This document shows, piece by piece, positions 32,399 through 40,160 of a stretch of 64,000 bases of DNA. The DNA is from Pseudomonadota bacterium (GTDB lineage: Bacteria > Pseudomonadota > Alphaproteobacteria > Sphingomonadales > Sphingomonadaceae). Both the position numbers and the translations under genes were made by a program. The notes under the pieces were generated by a model that had not been told where the DNA came from, ran no database searches, and was given only the letters and a program-made list of their open reading frames with translations. Positions within the stretch are counted from its first letter, which is position 1, and the number at the start of each line of letters is the position of its first letter. The DNA is taken from contig JAEXAY010000004.1 in the NCBI GenBank assembly GCA_023457895.1, positions 1-64,000 of the forward strand, written 5' to 3'.

Positions 32399-32806
32399 AT
32401 GGACATCAAACATGGTACGATCGTCGCGGTGGCCGATGGCGAGCATTTCAAGCTGTACCGCAACGTATCGAACGACGCGCGCGCGAAGCTCGAGGCTGTC
32501 GGCGAACCCAAGGTCGACGACAGCAACCGCAGCGCGGGCGTGCATCGCCCCAATACCGGCGCGACCGGCGAAGACAGCCGTGGCATGGAAGAAGCTGGCC
32601 ACGCCGCCGGTACGGTCGAATATCTCAACCAGCGGGTGTTGCAGCACAAGATCGACAGCCTGATCATCATCGCCGACCCGCGCTCGCTCGGCGAGATGCG
32701 CCGCCATTATCACAAGGAACTGGAGCGCGTGTTGCTCGGCGAGATTTCCAAGGACCTGTCGAACAGCCGCATTCCCGATATCGAGAACGCGATCTCGGCG
32801 GCCTAA
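32399..32806 (+). CDS. Host attachment family protein
   Basis: A 135-residue protein of the family annotated as required for attachment to host cells (Host_attach). It starts MDIKHGTIVAVADGEHFKLYRN, after AAGGAG, and ends with the family signature LIIIADPRSLGEMRRHYHKELERVLLGEISKDLSN. A central polar loop (RSAGVHRPNTGATGEDSRG) is variable in the family. The fold is related to eRF1 domain 2/3-like proteins, so the literature name may not reflect its role here. Its stop overlaps the convergent regulator gene by four bases. Confidence 0.8.
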   Translation: MDIKHGTIVAVADGEHFKLYRNVSNDARAKLEAVGEPKVDDSNRSAGVHRPNTGATGEDSRGMEEAGHAAGTVEYLNQRVLQHKIDSLIIIADPRSLGEMRRHYHKELERVLLGEISKDLSNSRIPDIENAISAA

Positions 32807-34233
32807 GCGGCGGTATCGATTCCGAGGTCGGCGAGCTTGCGGTAGAGGGTCGAACGCCCGATCCCCAGGCGGCGCGCGACCTCGGACATGCGGCCGCGAT
32901 AATGGCCGATGGCGAGGCGGATGACATCCGCCTCAATCTCCTCCAGCGGGCGCAGATTGCCGTCCGCGAGATATAGCGTCACGCCAATCCCGTCGCCGCG
33001 CCCATTGCGTTTCCCGGCGGTCAGCGACGATCCGCTGATGAAGCGCGAAATCTGCGGAAACTCCGCCGGGGTGAGCGCGTCCCCGTCGCACGCAATCGCC
33101 GCGCGGAACAGCGCGGTCTGCAACTGGCGTACATTTTCCGGCCACGGATAGGCGAGCAGTAACTGCATCGCGTCATCGGTAATCCCGAGGCTGCGCATCC
33201 CCGGAAGCGAGCCGATGCGCGCGAGCAGGTGCCGGGCAAGCGCTGAGATGTCGCCGCCCCGGTCGCGCAGGGGCGGCAGGCTGATCTGCACCACGCCGAG
33301 CTTGTAATAGAGATCCTCGCGAAATTCGCCGCTCGCAATCCGCGCCTTGAGCGGCGTATCGGCCGCCGCGATCACGCGGACATCGACCGGAACCCCGCGC
33401 GCTCCGCCGATCGGCTGGACCTCGCCGCGATCCAGCATCTCGACCAGCCGTGCCTGCACGTCGAGCGGCATCTGTTCGATCTGGTCGATGAAGATAGTGC
33501 TGCCGTCGGCCTGGTGAAGCTTGCCGGTCTGGCGGTCAAACGCGCCCGGAAAGGCGCCGCGTTCATGGCCGAACAGGGCGGAACCGATCAGCCCTTTGCC
33601 GACCGCCCCGCAGTGCAACGTCACCATCGGATTGCGGCTGCGCGGCGAGGCGGCGTGGATCGCGTTGGCGATGACTTCCTTGCCGGTGCCGGTTTCGCCT
33701 TCGATCAGCACCGGGACGCGCGCGCGCGCCGCCTTGGCCGCAATCGCGAGTGCGTTGCGGAACTGCGGGGCGGACCCGATCAACTCCTCGATCGCGAGCG
33801 CGACCGGCAATTTTTCGGATAGCGGACGCAACTCACCCGCGGAACCCTGCTGTCCGGTGCAGCGGTTGAGCGCCCTGACGAGCAGTTCGGGTGCGACGGG
33901 CTTGTGGATATAATCGGTTGCGCCCGCTTTCATTGCCGCGATGGCCGATGCCGGCGCGGTATCGCTCGTCATGACGATGAGCGGGAGCGCAGGGCGGTCG
34001 ACGCGCAGATCCTGAACGAACTCGGCCAGTTCCTCGCCGGGTTTCCACTGGTCGGCGAGTATTGCATCCAGCATCATGCCGTCCTGTGTGCCGAGCATGG
34101 CGAGCGCGGTCTCGGTGTCCGCCGCGCAGATGGTTTTCCATCCGCCGCGCGACGCCAGCGCCGTGATCAGCCGCTGTCCGGCCGGCTCATCGTCGATGAG
34201 CATGAGCATCGGCATACCCTGCGGCGTAACCAT
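32803..34233 (-). CDS. NtrC-class response regulator with degenerate AAA+ motifs
   Basis: A 476-residue regulator: receiver domain (residues 10-122, LIDDE, phospho-acceptor D61, MTSD, HKP), AAA+ domain (about 150-385) and Fis-type helix-turn-helix (MSEVARRLGIGRSTLYRKL). Walker A is intact (GETGTGKE, 179-186). However, Walker B reads IFIDQ (D250, Q251 for the usual E), the sigma-54 contact loop is GAFPGA (226-231) instead of GAFTGA, sensor I has AAD for ATN, and the second arginine finger is K311 (FREDLYYK). ATP hydrolysis and sigma-54 activation are therefore doubtful. The start at 34233 follows AGGAC. No histidine kinase is adjacent. Confidence 0.88.
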   Translation of the reverse strand: MVTPQGMPMLMLIDDEPAGQRLITALASRGGWKTICAADTETALAMLGTQDGMMLDAILADQWKPGEELAEFVQDLRVDRPALPLIVMTSDTAPASAIAAMKAGATDYIHKPVAPELLVRALNRCTGQQGSAGELRPLSEKLPVALAIEELIGSAPQFRNALAIAAKAARARVPVLIEGETGTGKEVIANAIHAASPRSRNPMVTLHCGAVGKGLIGSALFGHERGAFPGAFDRQTGKLHQADGSTIFIDQIEQMPLDVQARLVEMLDRGEVQPIGGARGVPVDVRVIAAADTPLKARIASGEFREDLYYKLGVVQISLPPLRDRGGDISALARHLLARIGSLPGMRSLGITDDAMQLLLAYPWPENVRQLQTALFRAAIACDGDALTPAEFPQISRFISGSSLTAGKRNGRGDGIGVTLYLADGNLRPLEEIEADVIRLAIGHYRGRMSEVARRLGIGRSTLYRKLADLGIDTAA

Positions 34234-34431
34234 GTGTCCTGAAAACCTCCCGTCGACCAAATCGTCCTGTTTTAGGACAGAAACTGTAAAGAAGCTCTTA
34301 ACGAATAGCAAACGAGGCCTGACTTTTGTTCCAGTGGCGGCCGGTATGAAAATCGCGAACAGGGCTTGAGGCATTATAGTGGCTTGGTTAAGGGATGAGC
34401 GTCAGAATTATGCATGAGGGGATATTTATCC

Positions 34432-34554
34432 ATGGCCGAACAGGACATGAAGCAAGCCAACCAGAGCTATGCCGGTTTTCTCAACCTGCTGAAATGGGGC
34501 ACGGCCGCTACCGTGATCGCTACGGCTATCGTCATTCTGCTCATCGCCAACTGA
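34432..34554 (+). CDS. aa3-type cytochrome c oxidase subunit IV
   Basis: A 40-residue membrane protein, MAEQDMKQANQSYAGFLNLLKW followed by one transmembrane helix (GTAATVIATAIVILLIAN). The pattern matches the bacterial aa3 CoxIV family: an acidic/polar start, a SYxGFxxLLKWG motif and one helix. The other aa3 subunits are not in the window. It lies 16 bases before pntAA; this neighbourhood appears common in sphingomonads. It is too short for routine gene finders and easy to miss. Confidence 0.85.
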   Translation: MAEQDMKQANQSYAGFLNLLKWGTAATVIATAIVILLIAN

Positions 34555-34570
34555 TCCGGAAGGTCAGCCA

Positions 34571-35698
34571 ATGAAGATTGCGGTCCTCAAGGAGCAGGCC
34601 GAGGGCGAAAGGCGCGTGGCCGCTATCCCCGAAACCATCAAGAAGTTTGCAAGCCTCGGCGCGACGCTCGCGGTCGAGCAGGGCGCGGGCGAAACCGCGA
34701 CGATCAGCGACGCCGACTATCAGGCGGCGGGCGCGAGCGTGGGCTCGCGCGCCGATGTGCTGCAGGACGCTGACATCGTGCTCGGCATCCAGGGGCCTTC
34801 GGCGGACAGCATCAAGGGCATCAAGCCCGGTGCCTGGCTTGTGGCGGGGCTCAACCCGTTCGGCGAGCGCGCCCGGGTCGATGATTATGCCGCGCTCGGC
34901 ATCGACGCGCTGGCGATGGAATTCATGCCGCGCATCACCCGCGCGCAGTCGATGGACATTCTCTCCTCGCAGTCGAACCTCTCCGGCTATAAGGCGGTGA
35001 TCGACGCGGCGGCGGAATATGGCCGTGCTTTTCCGATGATGATGACCGCGGCCGGCACGGTGAGCGCCGCCAAGGCGTTCATCATGGGCGTCGGCGTTGC
35101 GGGGTTGCAGGCGATTGCGACCGCGCGGCGTCTCGGCGCGCAGGTTTCCGCGACCGACGTGCGCGCGGCGACCAAGGAGCAGATTGAATCGCTTGGCGCC
35201 AAGGCGATCTTCGTCGAAAGCGTCAAGGGCATCGAGGGCGAAGGCACCGGCGGCTATGCGACCGAAATGTCGGACGAGTACAAGGCCGCGCAGGCCGAGC
35301 TGGTTTCCGCGCACATCGCCAAGCAGGACATCGTCATCACCACCGCGCTGATTCCGGGACGGCCCGCGCCGCGCCTGATTTCGGATGCGCAGCTTGCCAG
35401 CATGAAGCCGGGGAGCGTGATCGTCGATCTCGCCGCCGAACAGGGCGGCAATGTCGAAGGCTGCGTTGCGGGACAGACGACCGAGATTCACGGCGTCAAG
35501 GTGATCGGGGTCAAGAATATGCCGGCGCGGCTCGCGGCCGACACCTCGGCGCTGTTCAGCCGCAACCTCTATAATTTCCTCTCGGCCTTCTGGGACAAGG
35601 AGGCGGGCAAGCCCGTCCTTCCCGACGACGATGAAATCACCCAGGCGATCCGCCTTACCCAGGGCGGCAAGGTGGTCAACGAGCGGTTGCTGGGGTAA
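34571..35698 (+). CDS. pntAA: NAD(P) transhydrogenase subunit alpha, part 1
   Basis: A 375-residue NAD(H)-binding domain I of proton-translocating transhydrogenase, as encoded separately in alphaproteobacteria. Landmarks are MKIAVLKEQAEGERRVAAIPETIKKFASLG, SSQSNLSGYKAVIDAAAEYGRAFPMMMTAAGTVSAAKAFIMGVGVAGLQAIATARRLGA (dinucleotide site) and VIVDLAAEQGGN. It hands hydride from NADH to NADP+ on PntB. It begins 16 bases after the aa3 subunit IV gene. The downstream partner pntAB is separated by about 700 bases of inserted material. Confidence 0.96.
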   Translation: MKIAVLKEQAEGERRVAAIPETIKKFASLGATLAVEQGAGETATISDADYQAAGASVGSRADVLQDADIVLGIQGPSADSIKGIKPGAWLVAGLNPFGERARVDDYAALGIDALAMEFMPRITRAQSMDILSSQSNLSGYKAVIDAAAEYGRAFPMMMTAAGTVSAAKAFIMGVGVAGLQAIATARRLGAQVSATDVRAATKEQIESLGAKAIFVESVKGIEGEGTGGYATEMSDEYKAAQAELVSAHIAKQDIVITTALIPGRPAPRLISDAQLASMKPGSVIVDLAAEQGGNVEGCVAGQTTEIHGVKVIGVKNMPARLAADTSALFSRNLYNFLSAFWDKEAGKPVLPDDDEITQAIRLTQGGKVVNERLLG

Positions 35699-35701
35699 AA
35701 T

Positions 35702-35908
35702 ATGCCTGTTGCGCGCACCTTGGCCGAACTAAAGTCGCTGGAGCCCGCGCTCCGGGCCGATGGCATTTGCGCACTCTATCTGTTCGGCTCTCATGCGCGG
35801 GGCGATGAAGGTCCGCAGTCGGACGATGATCTGCTGTTCGGGCGGAGAGCGGGACACCCCTCCGTCAGCCTGACGGTTCCCACCTTCCCTCGCAGGGGAG
35901 AAGTTTGA
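35702..35908 (+). pseudogene. Truncated nucleotidyltransferase (MNT-type), cut by a repeat
   Basis: The first 50 or so codons read as an antitoxin-like nucleotidyltransferase: a helical start, then ALYLFGSHARGDEGPQSDDDLLF, the GSxARG...SDxDLL active-site pattern. Just after the second acidic pair the frame enters a copy of the 35851-36388 palindrome family and ends 17 codons later, so the rest of the domain (third acidic residue and C-terminal helices) is missing. It starts three bases after pntAA. It is probably a non-functional remnant broken by repeat insertion. Confidence 0.75.
35851..35900. repeat. Half-copy of palindromic element B
   Basis: The sequence contains ACACCCCTCCGTCAG and CCACCTTCCCTCGCAGGGGAG, which match the right half of the complete element at 36258-36388 (GACACCCCTCCGTC ... 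CCACCTCCCCTTGCAGGGGAGG) in the same orientation. Its end supplies the AGGGGAG ribosome site of the DUF559 gene and it truncates the nucleotidyltransferase. Confidence 0.7.
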
Positions 35909-36390
35909 TGCTGCAAGGTCATGCCGGAGTAGGTGACCAGGCGCGCGAACTGCGCCGTCGCATGTCGCTGCCGGAAGTGGTTTTGTGGCGCGAGTTGCGC
36001 AAGAAACCAGCCGATCTCAAGTTCCGCAGACAGCATCCGTCCGGTCCCTTTGTTGCCGATTTTTATTGTCACGAAGCGCGGCTGGTGATCGAAGTTGACA
36101 GCTTTGCGCATGAGACCGGTGATCGTCCGCAACGGGACAGGGTACGCGACAGTTGGTTTGCCGAACGGAATATCGCAACCCTCCGCATTGCCGCGAAGGA
36201 TGTGTTGAGCGATCTCGCCGCCGTTGTTCAGCATATTAGCACAACAGCGCGCGCGCGCATCAATCCTCCCCTGCAAGGGGAGGTGGCAGCGCGTAGCGCT
36301 GACGGAGGGGCGTCCCCCTTTCCGGACAGCGTGACACCCCTCCGTCTTGCCCTTGCGGGCAATCCACCTCCCCTTGCAGGGGAGGATTGA
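35908..36390 (+). CDS. DUF559 (VSR-like) endonuclease-fold protein with repeat-encoded tail
   Basis: A 160-residue protein. Residues about 8-110 are a DUF559 domain: ELRRRMSLPEVVLWRELR, LKFRRQHPSGPFVADFYCHEARLVIEVDSFAHETGDRPQRDRVRDSWFAERNIATLRI. It contains a Vsr/restriction-endonuclease-like core with FVADFYC and LVIEVD acidic residues. From about residue 117 (INPPLQGEVAARSADGG to the end) the protein is the translation of repeat 36258-36388, so the natural stop has been lost or moved. The AGGGGAG ribosome site comes from the repeat half-copy upstream. It sits, foreign-looking, between pntAA and pntAB. Nuclease activity is untested for most members. Confidence 0.82.
   Translation: MLQGHAGVGDQARELRRRMSLPEVVLWRELRKKPADLKFRRQHPSGPFVADFYCHEARLVIEVDSFAHETGDRPQRDRVRDSWFAERNIATLRIAAKDVLSDLAAVVQHISTTARARINPPLQGEVAARSADGGASPFPDSVTPLRLALAGNPPPLAGED
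36258..36388. repeat. 131-bp palindromic element B with 27-bp perfect terminal inverted repeats
   Basis: The arms 36258-36284 and 36362-36388 are perfect inverted repeats of 27 bp. Each arm is itself a hairpin (CCTCCCCTGCAAGGGGAGG). An inner inverted pair (GACGGAGGGG at 36299-36308 with CCCCTCCGTC at 36335-36344) completes a MITE-like structure. It encodes the DUF559 tail and ends 13 bases before pntAB. Confidence 0.88.
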
Positions 36391-36400
36391 AGGAAACATC

Positions 36401-36694
36401 ATGGACTTCATTTCAATTCTTTCCATCTTCGTGCTGGCCTGTTTTGTCGGCTATTATGTCGTCTGGTCGGTGACGCCTGCGCTGCATACGCCGCTGATGG
36501 CGGTGACCAACGCGATTTCCTCGGTGATTATCGTCGGCGCACTGATTGCGGCGGCGGCATCGGCGATGGGCGAGGGCGGCGTGGCGTCGAAGTGGCTCGG
36601 GCTCTTCGCCATCGTGCTTGCTAGCATCAATATTTTCGGTGGGTTTGCCGTGACCGCGCGCATGCTCGCCATGTACAAGAAGAAGGAGCGCTAA
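36401..36694 (+). CDS. pntAB: NAD(P) transhydrogenase subunit alpha, part 2
   Basis: A 97-residue membrane subunit of proton-translocating transhydrogenase. It starts MDFISILSIFVLACFVGYYVVW, with PALHTPLMAVTNAISSVIIVGALIAAA and a third helix WLGLFAIVLASINIFGGFAVTARMLAMY ending in a basic tail. Full length for the split alphaproteobacterial PntAB. AAGGAAAC precedes the ATG. It is separated from pntAA by a truncated nucleotidyltransferase and DUF559 gene, and from pntB by another repeat. Confidence 0.95.
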   Translation: MDFISILSIFVLACFVGYYVVWSVTPALHTPLMAVTNAISSVIIVGALIAAAASAMGEGGVASKWLGLFAIVLASINIFGGFAVTARMLAMYKKKER

Positions 36695-36714
36695 ATGCGC
36701 CCTCAACACTTACA

Positions 36715-36787
36715 CCGTTCGCCTCGAGCGAAGTCGAGAGGCGCCGGCATGACGCTGCCGTGTCTCGACTGCGCTCGACACGAACGG
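36715..36787. repeat. 73-bp palindromic repeat between pntAB and pntB
   Basis: Ends CCGTTCG and CGAACGG are inverted. Inside are two hairpins, GCCTCGA-TCGAGAGGC and GTGTCTCGA-TCGACAC. This is a third small palindrome type (CTCGA core), inserted in the pnt operon 20 bases after pntAB. Confidence 0.75.
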
Positions 36788-36797
36788 ACGGGGGATA

Positions 36798-38276
36798 ATG
36801 ATCATGCATGAAGTTGCAGCCACACCCGCCTGGGTCAGCATCGCGTACCTGATTTCCGGCGTGTGCTTCATCCTTGCGCTGCGCGGGCTTTCGTCTCCTT
36901 CGACGTCGCAGCGCGGCAACCGGCTCGGCATGATCGGCATGGCGATTGCCGTGCTGACCACCATGGTCACGCATATGCCGATGACCGCCGCGCCGCTCGC
37001 GGTGGACGGCAATGTCGCGCTCGATGTGACGACGCTCGGACTGATCCTCGGCGCCATCGCTATCGGTGGGGTGATCGGCTGGGTCATCGCCAAGAAGATC
37101 GCGATGACCGACATGCCGCAGCTTGTCGCGGCGTTCCACAGCCTCGTCGGTCTCGCCGCGGTGCTGGTGGCGGCGGCCGCTTTCCTCAACCCGCAAGCCT
37201 TCGGGATTGTCGGGGCCGACGGCGCGATCCTGCCCGTAAGCCGCGTGGAAATGGGCCTTGGTGCCGCGATCGGTGCGATCACCTTTTCGGGTTCGGTCAT
37301 CGCCTTCCTGAAGCTCGCCGGCAAGATGTCGGGCTCGCCGATCCTGCTGCCGATGCGCCATGTCATCAACCTTGGCACGCTGGCGGCGATCCTCGCGCTC
37401 ACCGCCTATTTCACGCAGGATCAGGCGCCGTGGATCTTCTGGACGATCCTCGTGCTCAGCTTCATCATCGGCTTCCTGCTGATCATCCCGATCGGCGGCG
37501 CGGACATGCCGGTGGTCGTCTCGATGCTCAACAGCTATTCGGGCTGGGCCGCCGCGGCGATGGGCTTCACGCTGCATAATACGGCGATGATCATCACCGG
37601 TGCGCTGGTCGGCTCGTCGGGCGCGATCCTTTCCTACATCATGTGCCGCGCGATGAACCGCAGCTTCCTTTCGGTGATCGCGGGCGGCTTCGGCGCCGAA
37701 GCCGCCATCGCCGGCGGCGAGGCCAAGGAGCAACGCCCGTGGAAGCGCGGCTCGGCGGAAGATGCCGCCTTCCTCATGAGCCAGGCCGACAATGTCATCA
37801 TCGTCCCCGGCTACGGCATGGCGGTGGCGCAGGCGCAGCATGTGCTGCGTGAAATGGGCGACCTCCTCAAGAAGGAAGGCGTCAACGTCAAATATGCGAT
37901 CCACCCGGTCGCGGGACGTATGCCGGGCCATATGAACGTGCTGCTCGCCGAGGCCAATGTGCCTTATGACGAGGTGTTCGAACTTGAAGACATCAACAGC
38001 GAGTTCGCGCAGGCCGACGTCGCCTTCGTCATCGGCGCCAACGACGTCACCAACCCGGCGGCCAAGACCGACAAGACCTCGCCGATCTACGGCATGCCGG
38101 TGCTCGACGTCGAAAAGGCCAAGACGGTGTTGTTCGTCAAGCGCTCGATGGGCGGGGTCGGCTATGCCGGCGTCGACAATGACGTGTTTTACATGGACAA
38201 CACCATGATGTTGCTTGCGGATGCCAAGAAGATGGTCGAAGAGATTGTGAAGTCGCTGTCCGGTTCGGGGCATTAA
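36798..38276 (+). CDS. pntB: NAD(P) transhydrogenase subunit beta
   Basis: A 492-residue subunit: eight or nine transmembrane helices followed by the soluble NADP(H)-binding domain III. Landmarks are GFLLIIPIGGADMPVVVSMLNSYSGWAAAAMGF, NVIIVPGYGMAVAQAQHVLREM, HPVAGRMPGHMNVLLAEANVPYDEVFELEDIN, VIGANDVTNPAA and SMGGVGYAGVDN. The start is 36798 or the ATG six bases later. With PntAA and PntAB it uses the proton gradient to make NADPH. Confidence 0.97.
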   Translation: MIMHEVAATPAWVSIAYLISGVCFILALRGLSSPSTSQRGNRLGMIGMAIAVLTTMVTHMPMTAAPLAVDGNVALDVTTLGLILGAIAIGGVIGWVIAKKIAMTDMPQLVAAFHSLVGLAAVLVAAAAFLNPQAFGIVGADGAILPVSRVEMGLGAAIGAITFSGSVIAFLKLAGKMSGSPILLPMRHVINLGTLAAILALTAYFTQDQAPWIFWTILVLSFIIGFLLIIPIGGADMPVVVSMLNSYSGWAAAAMGFTLHNTAMIITGALVGSSGAILSYIMCRAMNRSFLSVIAGGFGAEAAIAGGEAKEQRPWKRGSAEDAAFLMSQADNVIIVPGYGMAVAQAQHVLREMGDLLKKEGVNVKYAIHPVAGRMPGHMNVLLAEANVPYDEVFELEDINSEFAQADVAFVIGANDVTNPAAKTDKTSPIYGMPVLDVEKAKTVLFVKRSMGGVGYAGVDNDVFYMDNTMMLLADAKKMVEEIVKSLSGSGH

Positions 38277-38295
38277 TCACAGTCGCGGAGATTTC

Positions 38296-38994
38296 ATGCG
38301 CAAATTGGGTCTGATCGGGGGGATGAGCTGGGTCTCCACCGAGATGTATTATCGCCACATCAACACGATGATCCAGCGGCGGACGGGCGGCATCTGCAAC
38401 GCGCCGCTGCTGATCGAGAGCCTGAACTTCTGCGACTTGCAGCGCCTCGAAACCGACGAGCAATGGGCTAATGCCGCCGACGTGCTGAAGGCGGCGGCCG
38501 CGCGGCTGGAGGCGGCAGGCGCGACCGCGATCCTCATTTGCGCCAACTCGATGCACCGGGTTTATGATGAAGTGCAGGAAGCGGTCAAAATCCCGATCCT
38601 GCACATCGTCGATGCGATCGGCCGCAAGATGCACGCGGACGGGATGCACAATGCGGCATTGCTTGGCACGCATAATGTGATGACCGGTAAATGGTATCGC
38701 CAGCGGCTCGTCGGGCACGGCGTCACGTTGATGCCGGTTGAAGCCGAAGACGCGGAAATGCTCGACCGCATCATCTATGACGAACTGATGCAAGGCAAGG
38801 TCACGCGGCAGGCCGAACGCGATCTCAAGACCTATATCACCAGCATCGATCAGGCGGATTTTGACTCGGTGGTGCTTGGCAATACCGAACTTGCGCTGGT
38901 GGTCGACACCAAGGCCAACGTCCTGCCAATCTATGACAGCACCGAACTCCATGCGCGCGACGGGGTCGAATGGATATTGGGCGACGCGCCCTGA
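38296..38994 (+). CDS. Aspartate/glutamate racemase-fold protein, catalytic residues replaced
   Basis: A 232-residue protein of the YgeA-like aspartate/glutamate racemase family, from KLGLIGGMSWVSTEMYYRHIN and SLNFCDLQRLE. The two catalytic positions are unusual. The first is ICANSMH, with Ala83 where the E. coli enzyme has Thr in its TNTMH motif and other racemases have Cys. The second is VVLGNTELALVV, with Asn196 instead of the Cys of GCTE. With neither thiol in place, ordinary two-base racemisation is unlikely. It follows pntB by 19 bases. Possible roles are a lyase-like or binding function; this is inference. Confidence 0.85.
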   Translation: MRKLGLIGGMSWVSTEMYYRHINTMIQRRTGGICNAPLLIESLNFCDLQRLETDEQWANAADVLKAAAARLEAAGATAILICANSMHRVYDEVQEAVKIPILHIVDAIGRKMHADGMHNAALLGTHNVMTGKWYRQRLVGHGVTLMPVEAEDAEMLDRIIYDELMQGKVTRQAERDLKTYITSIDQADFDSVVLGNTELALVVDTKANVLPIYDSTELHARDGVEWILGDAP

Positions 38995-39013
38995 GCGAGC
39001 GACGGCGCGGAGA

Positions 39014-39436
39014 CTAGCGTGCCCGTGTCCAGGTCCGGCTCTGGCAGATGAAAGTCCAGCAGCCTTTGAGGTTGAGCGAGCCATTGGGGTTCAGCGACGC
39101 GAACGACTTGAAAATCTTTCCGCGCGTCGGGTCATAAATCTGCCCGCGCCATTGCTTTCCGTCGGGCACCATCCCCGAAATCAGGCGGATGCCCTTGATC
39201 GGGCGATTGCGTAGCCTGGGGTCGGGATTGTTGATGTCGCGCTGGTCCTTCTGGCCGGAAACCTGATCGGTGACCGTGCCGCACAACGCATCGCCGCACG
39301 GCGCGATGGTGACGATAATGCTGCCCTTGGGGTCGGTCGCGAGCCAACGCCCCGCGATCGAGGCGGGCGCTGCAGCCGCTGGTGCGGCGGCCACCATCAT
39401 CAGCATTATCGGTCCCAGGACAAAAGCCGTCTTCAT
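39014..39436 (-). CDS. DUF2147 exported protein
   Basis: A 140-residue protein with a signal peptide (MKTAFVLGPIMLMMVAAAPAAAAP) and a DUF2147 domain: IAGRWLATDPKGSIIVTIAPCGDALCGTV at the start of the mature protein, WRGQIYDPTRGKIFKSFASLNPNGSLNLKGC in the middle and CWTFICQSRTWTR at the end. Two cysteine pairs suggest disulphides in the periplasm. Members are small beta-barrel, lipocalin-like proteins of unknown function. It is convergent with the racemase-like gene. Confidence 0.9.
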   Translation of the reverse strand: MKTAFVLGPIMLMMVAAAPAAAAPASIAGRWLATDPKGSIIVTIAPCGDALCGTVTDQVSGQKDQRDINNPDPRLRNRPIKGIRLISGMVPDGKQWRGQIYDPTRGKIFKSFASLNPNGSLNLKGCWTFICQSRTWTRAR

Positions 39437-39530
39437 GCCGCCTGCGCTCCATCATTGTTACACCCGTCAAGACATGCCATGAGCGGAGCCGCTTTACCAG
39501 ATGATGAACAGGAGAGGGTAGCAGGAGCGC

Positions 39531-40160
39531 ATGGCCATCACACTTTATGACTATTACCGCTCATCCGCCTCCTACCGCGTGCGGATCGCGCTCAATCTCA
39601 AGGGCGTTGCCTATGCGGCGGTCGATACCAGCCTGATCGACGGCGCGCATCGGGCACCAGAGCATCTCGCGCGCAATCCGCAAGGTTTCGTGCCGAGCCT
39701 AGACACCGGCGACGCGGTGATCAACCAGAGCCTCGCCATCATCGACTGGCTTGATGCCCGCTATCCCGAGCCGCGCCTGATCCCGGAGGAGGCCGGCGCG
39801 CGGGCAAGAACACTGGCCGAGGCGCTGGTGATCATTGCCGACATCCACCCGGTCAATAACCTGCGCATCCTCAAATATCTCAAGAAGGAATTTGGCGCGA
39901 TGCAGGAGCAGGTCGACCAATGGTATCGGCACTGGATCATCGAGGGGTTCGGCGCGCTTGAGACCATGGCGCCTGAAACCGGCCTGTTCGGCGGCGATGC
40001 GCCCAACCTCGTTGACGTCTGCCTCGTGCCGCAAATGTATAATGCGCGGCGCTTTTCGACCCCGCTCGACCCTTTCCCGAAGCTGGTGCGGATCGACGCC
40101 GAGCTCACCACGCTCGACGCCTTTGCCCGCGCCGCGCCGGAAGCCGTACAGCCGCAATGA
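39531..40160 (+). CDS. maiA: Maleylacetoacetate isomerase
   Basis: A 209-residue zeta-class glutathione transferase that isomerises maleylacetoacetate to fumarylacetoacetate in tyrosine degradation. It begins LYDYYRSSASYRVRIALNLKG (glutathione site) and contains NPQGFVPSLDTGDAVINQSLAIIDWLDARYPEP and IADIHPVNNLRILKYLKKEFG, both diagnostic for MaiA. It precedes a TonB receptor by a four-base overlap and lies about 3 kb from hppD and the fah gene. Confidence 0.93.
   Translation: MAITLYDYYRSSASYRVRIALNLKGVAYAAVDTSLIDGAHRAPEHLARNPQGFVPSLDTGDAVINQSLAIIDWLDARYPEPRLIPEEAGARARTLAEALVIIADIHPVNNLRILKYLKKEFGAMQEQVDQWYRHWIIEGFGALETMAPETGLFGGDAPNLVDVCLVPQMYNARRFSTPLDPFPKLVRIDAELTTLDAFARAAPEAVQPQ

Noticed and set aside
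36627..38273. A 548-codon open frame on the minus strand opposite pntB
   Set aside because: pntB is complete with all family motifs. The antisense frame is charged low-complexity sequence without homology.
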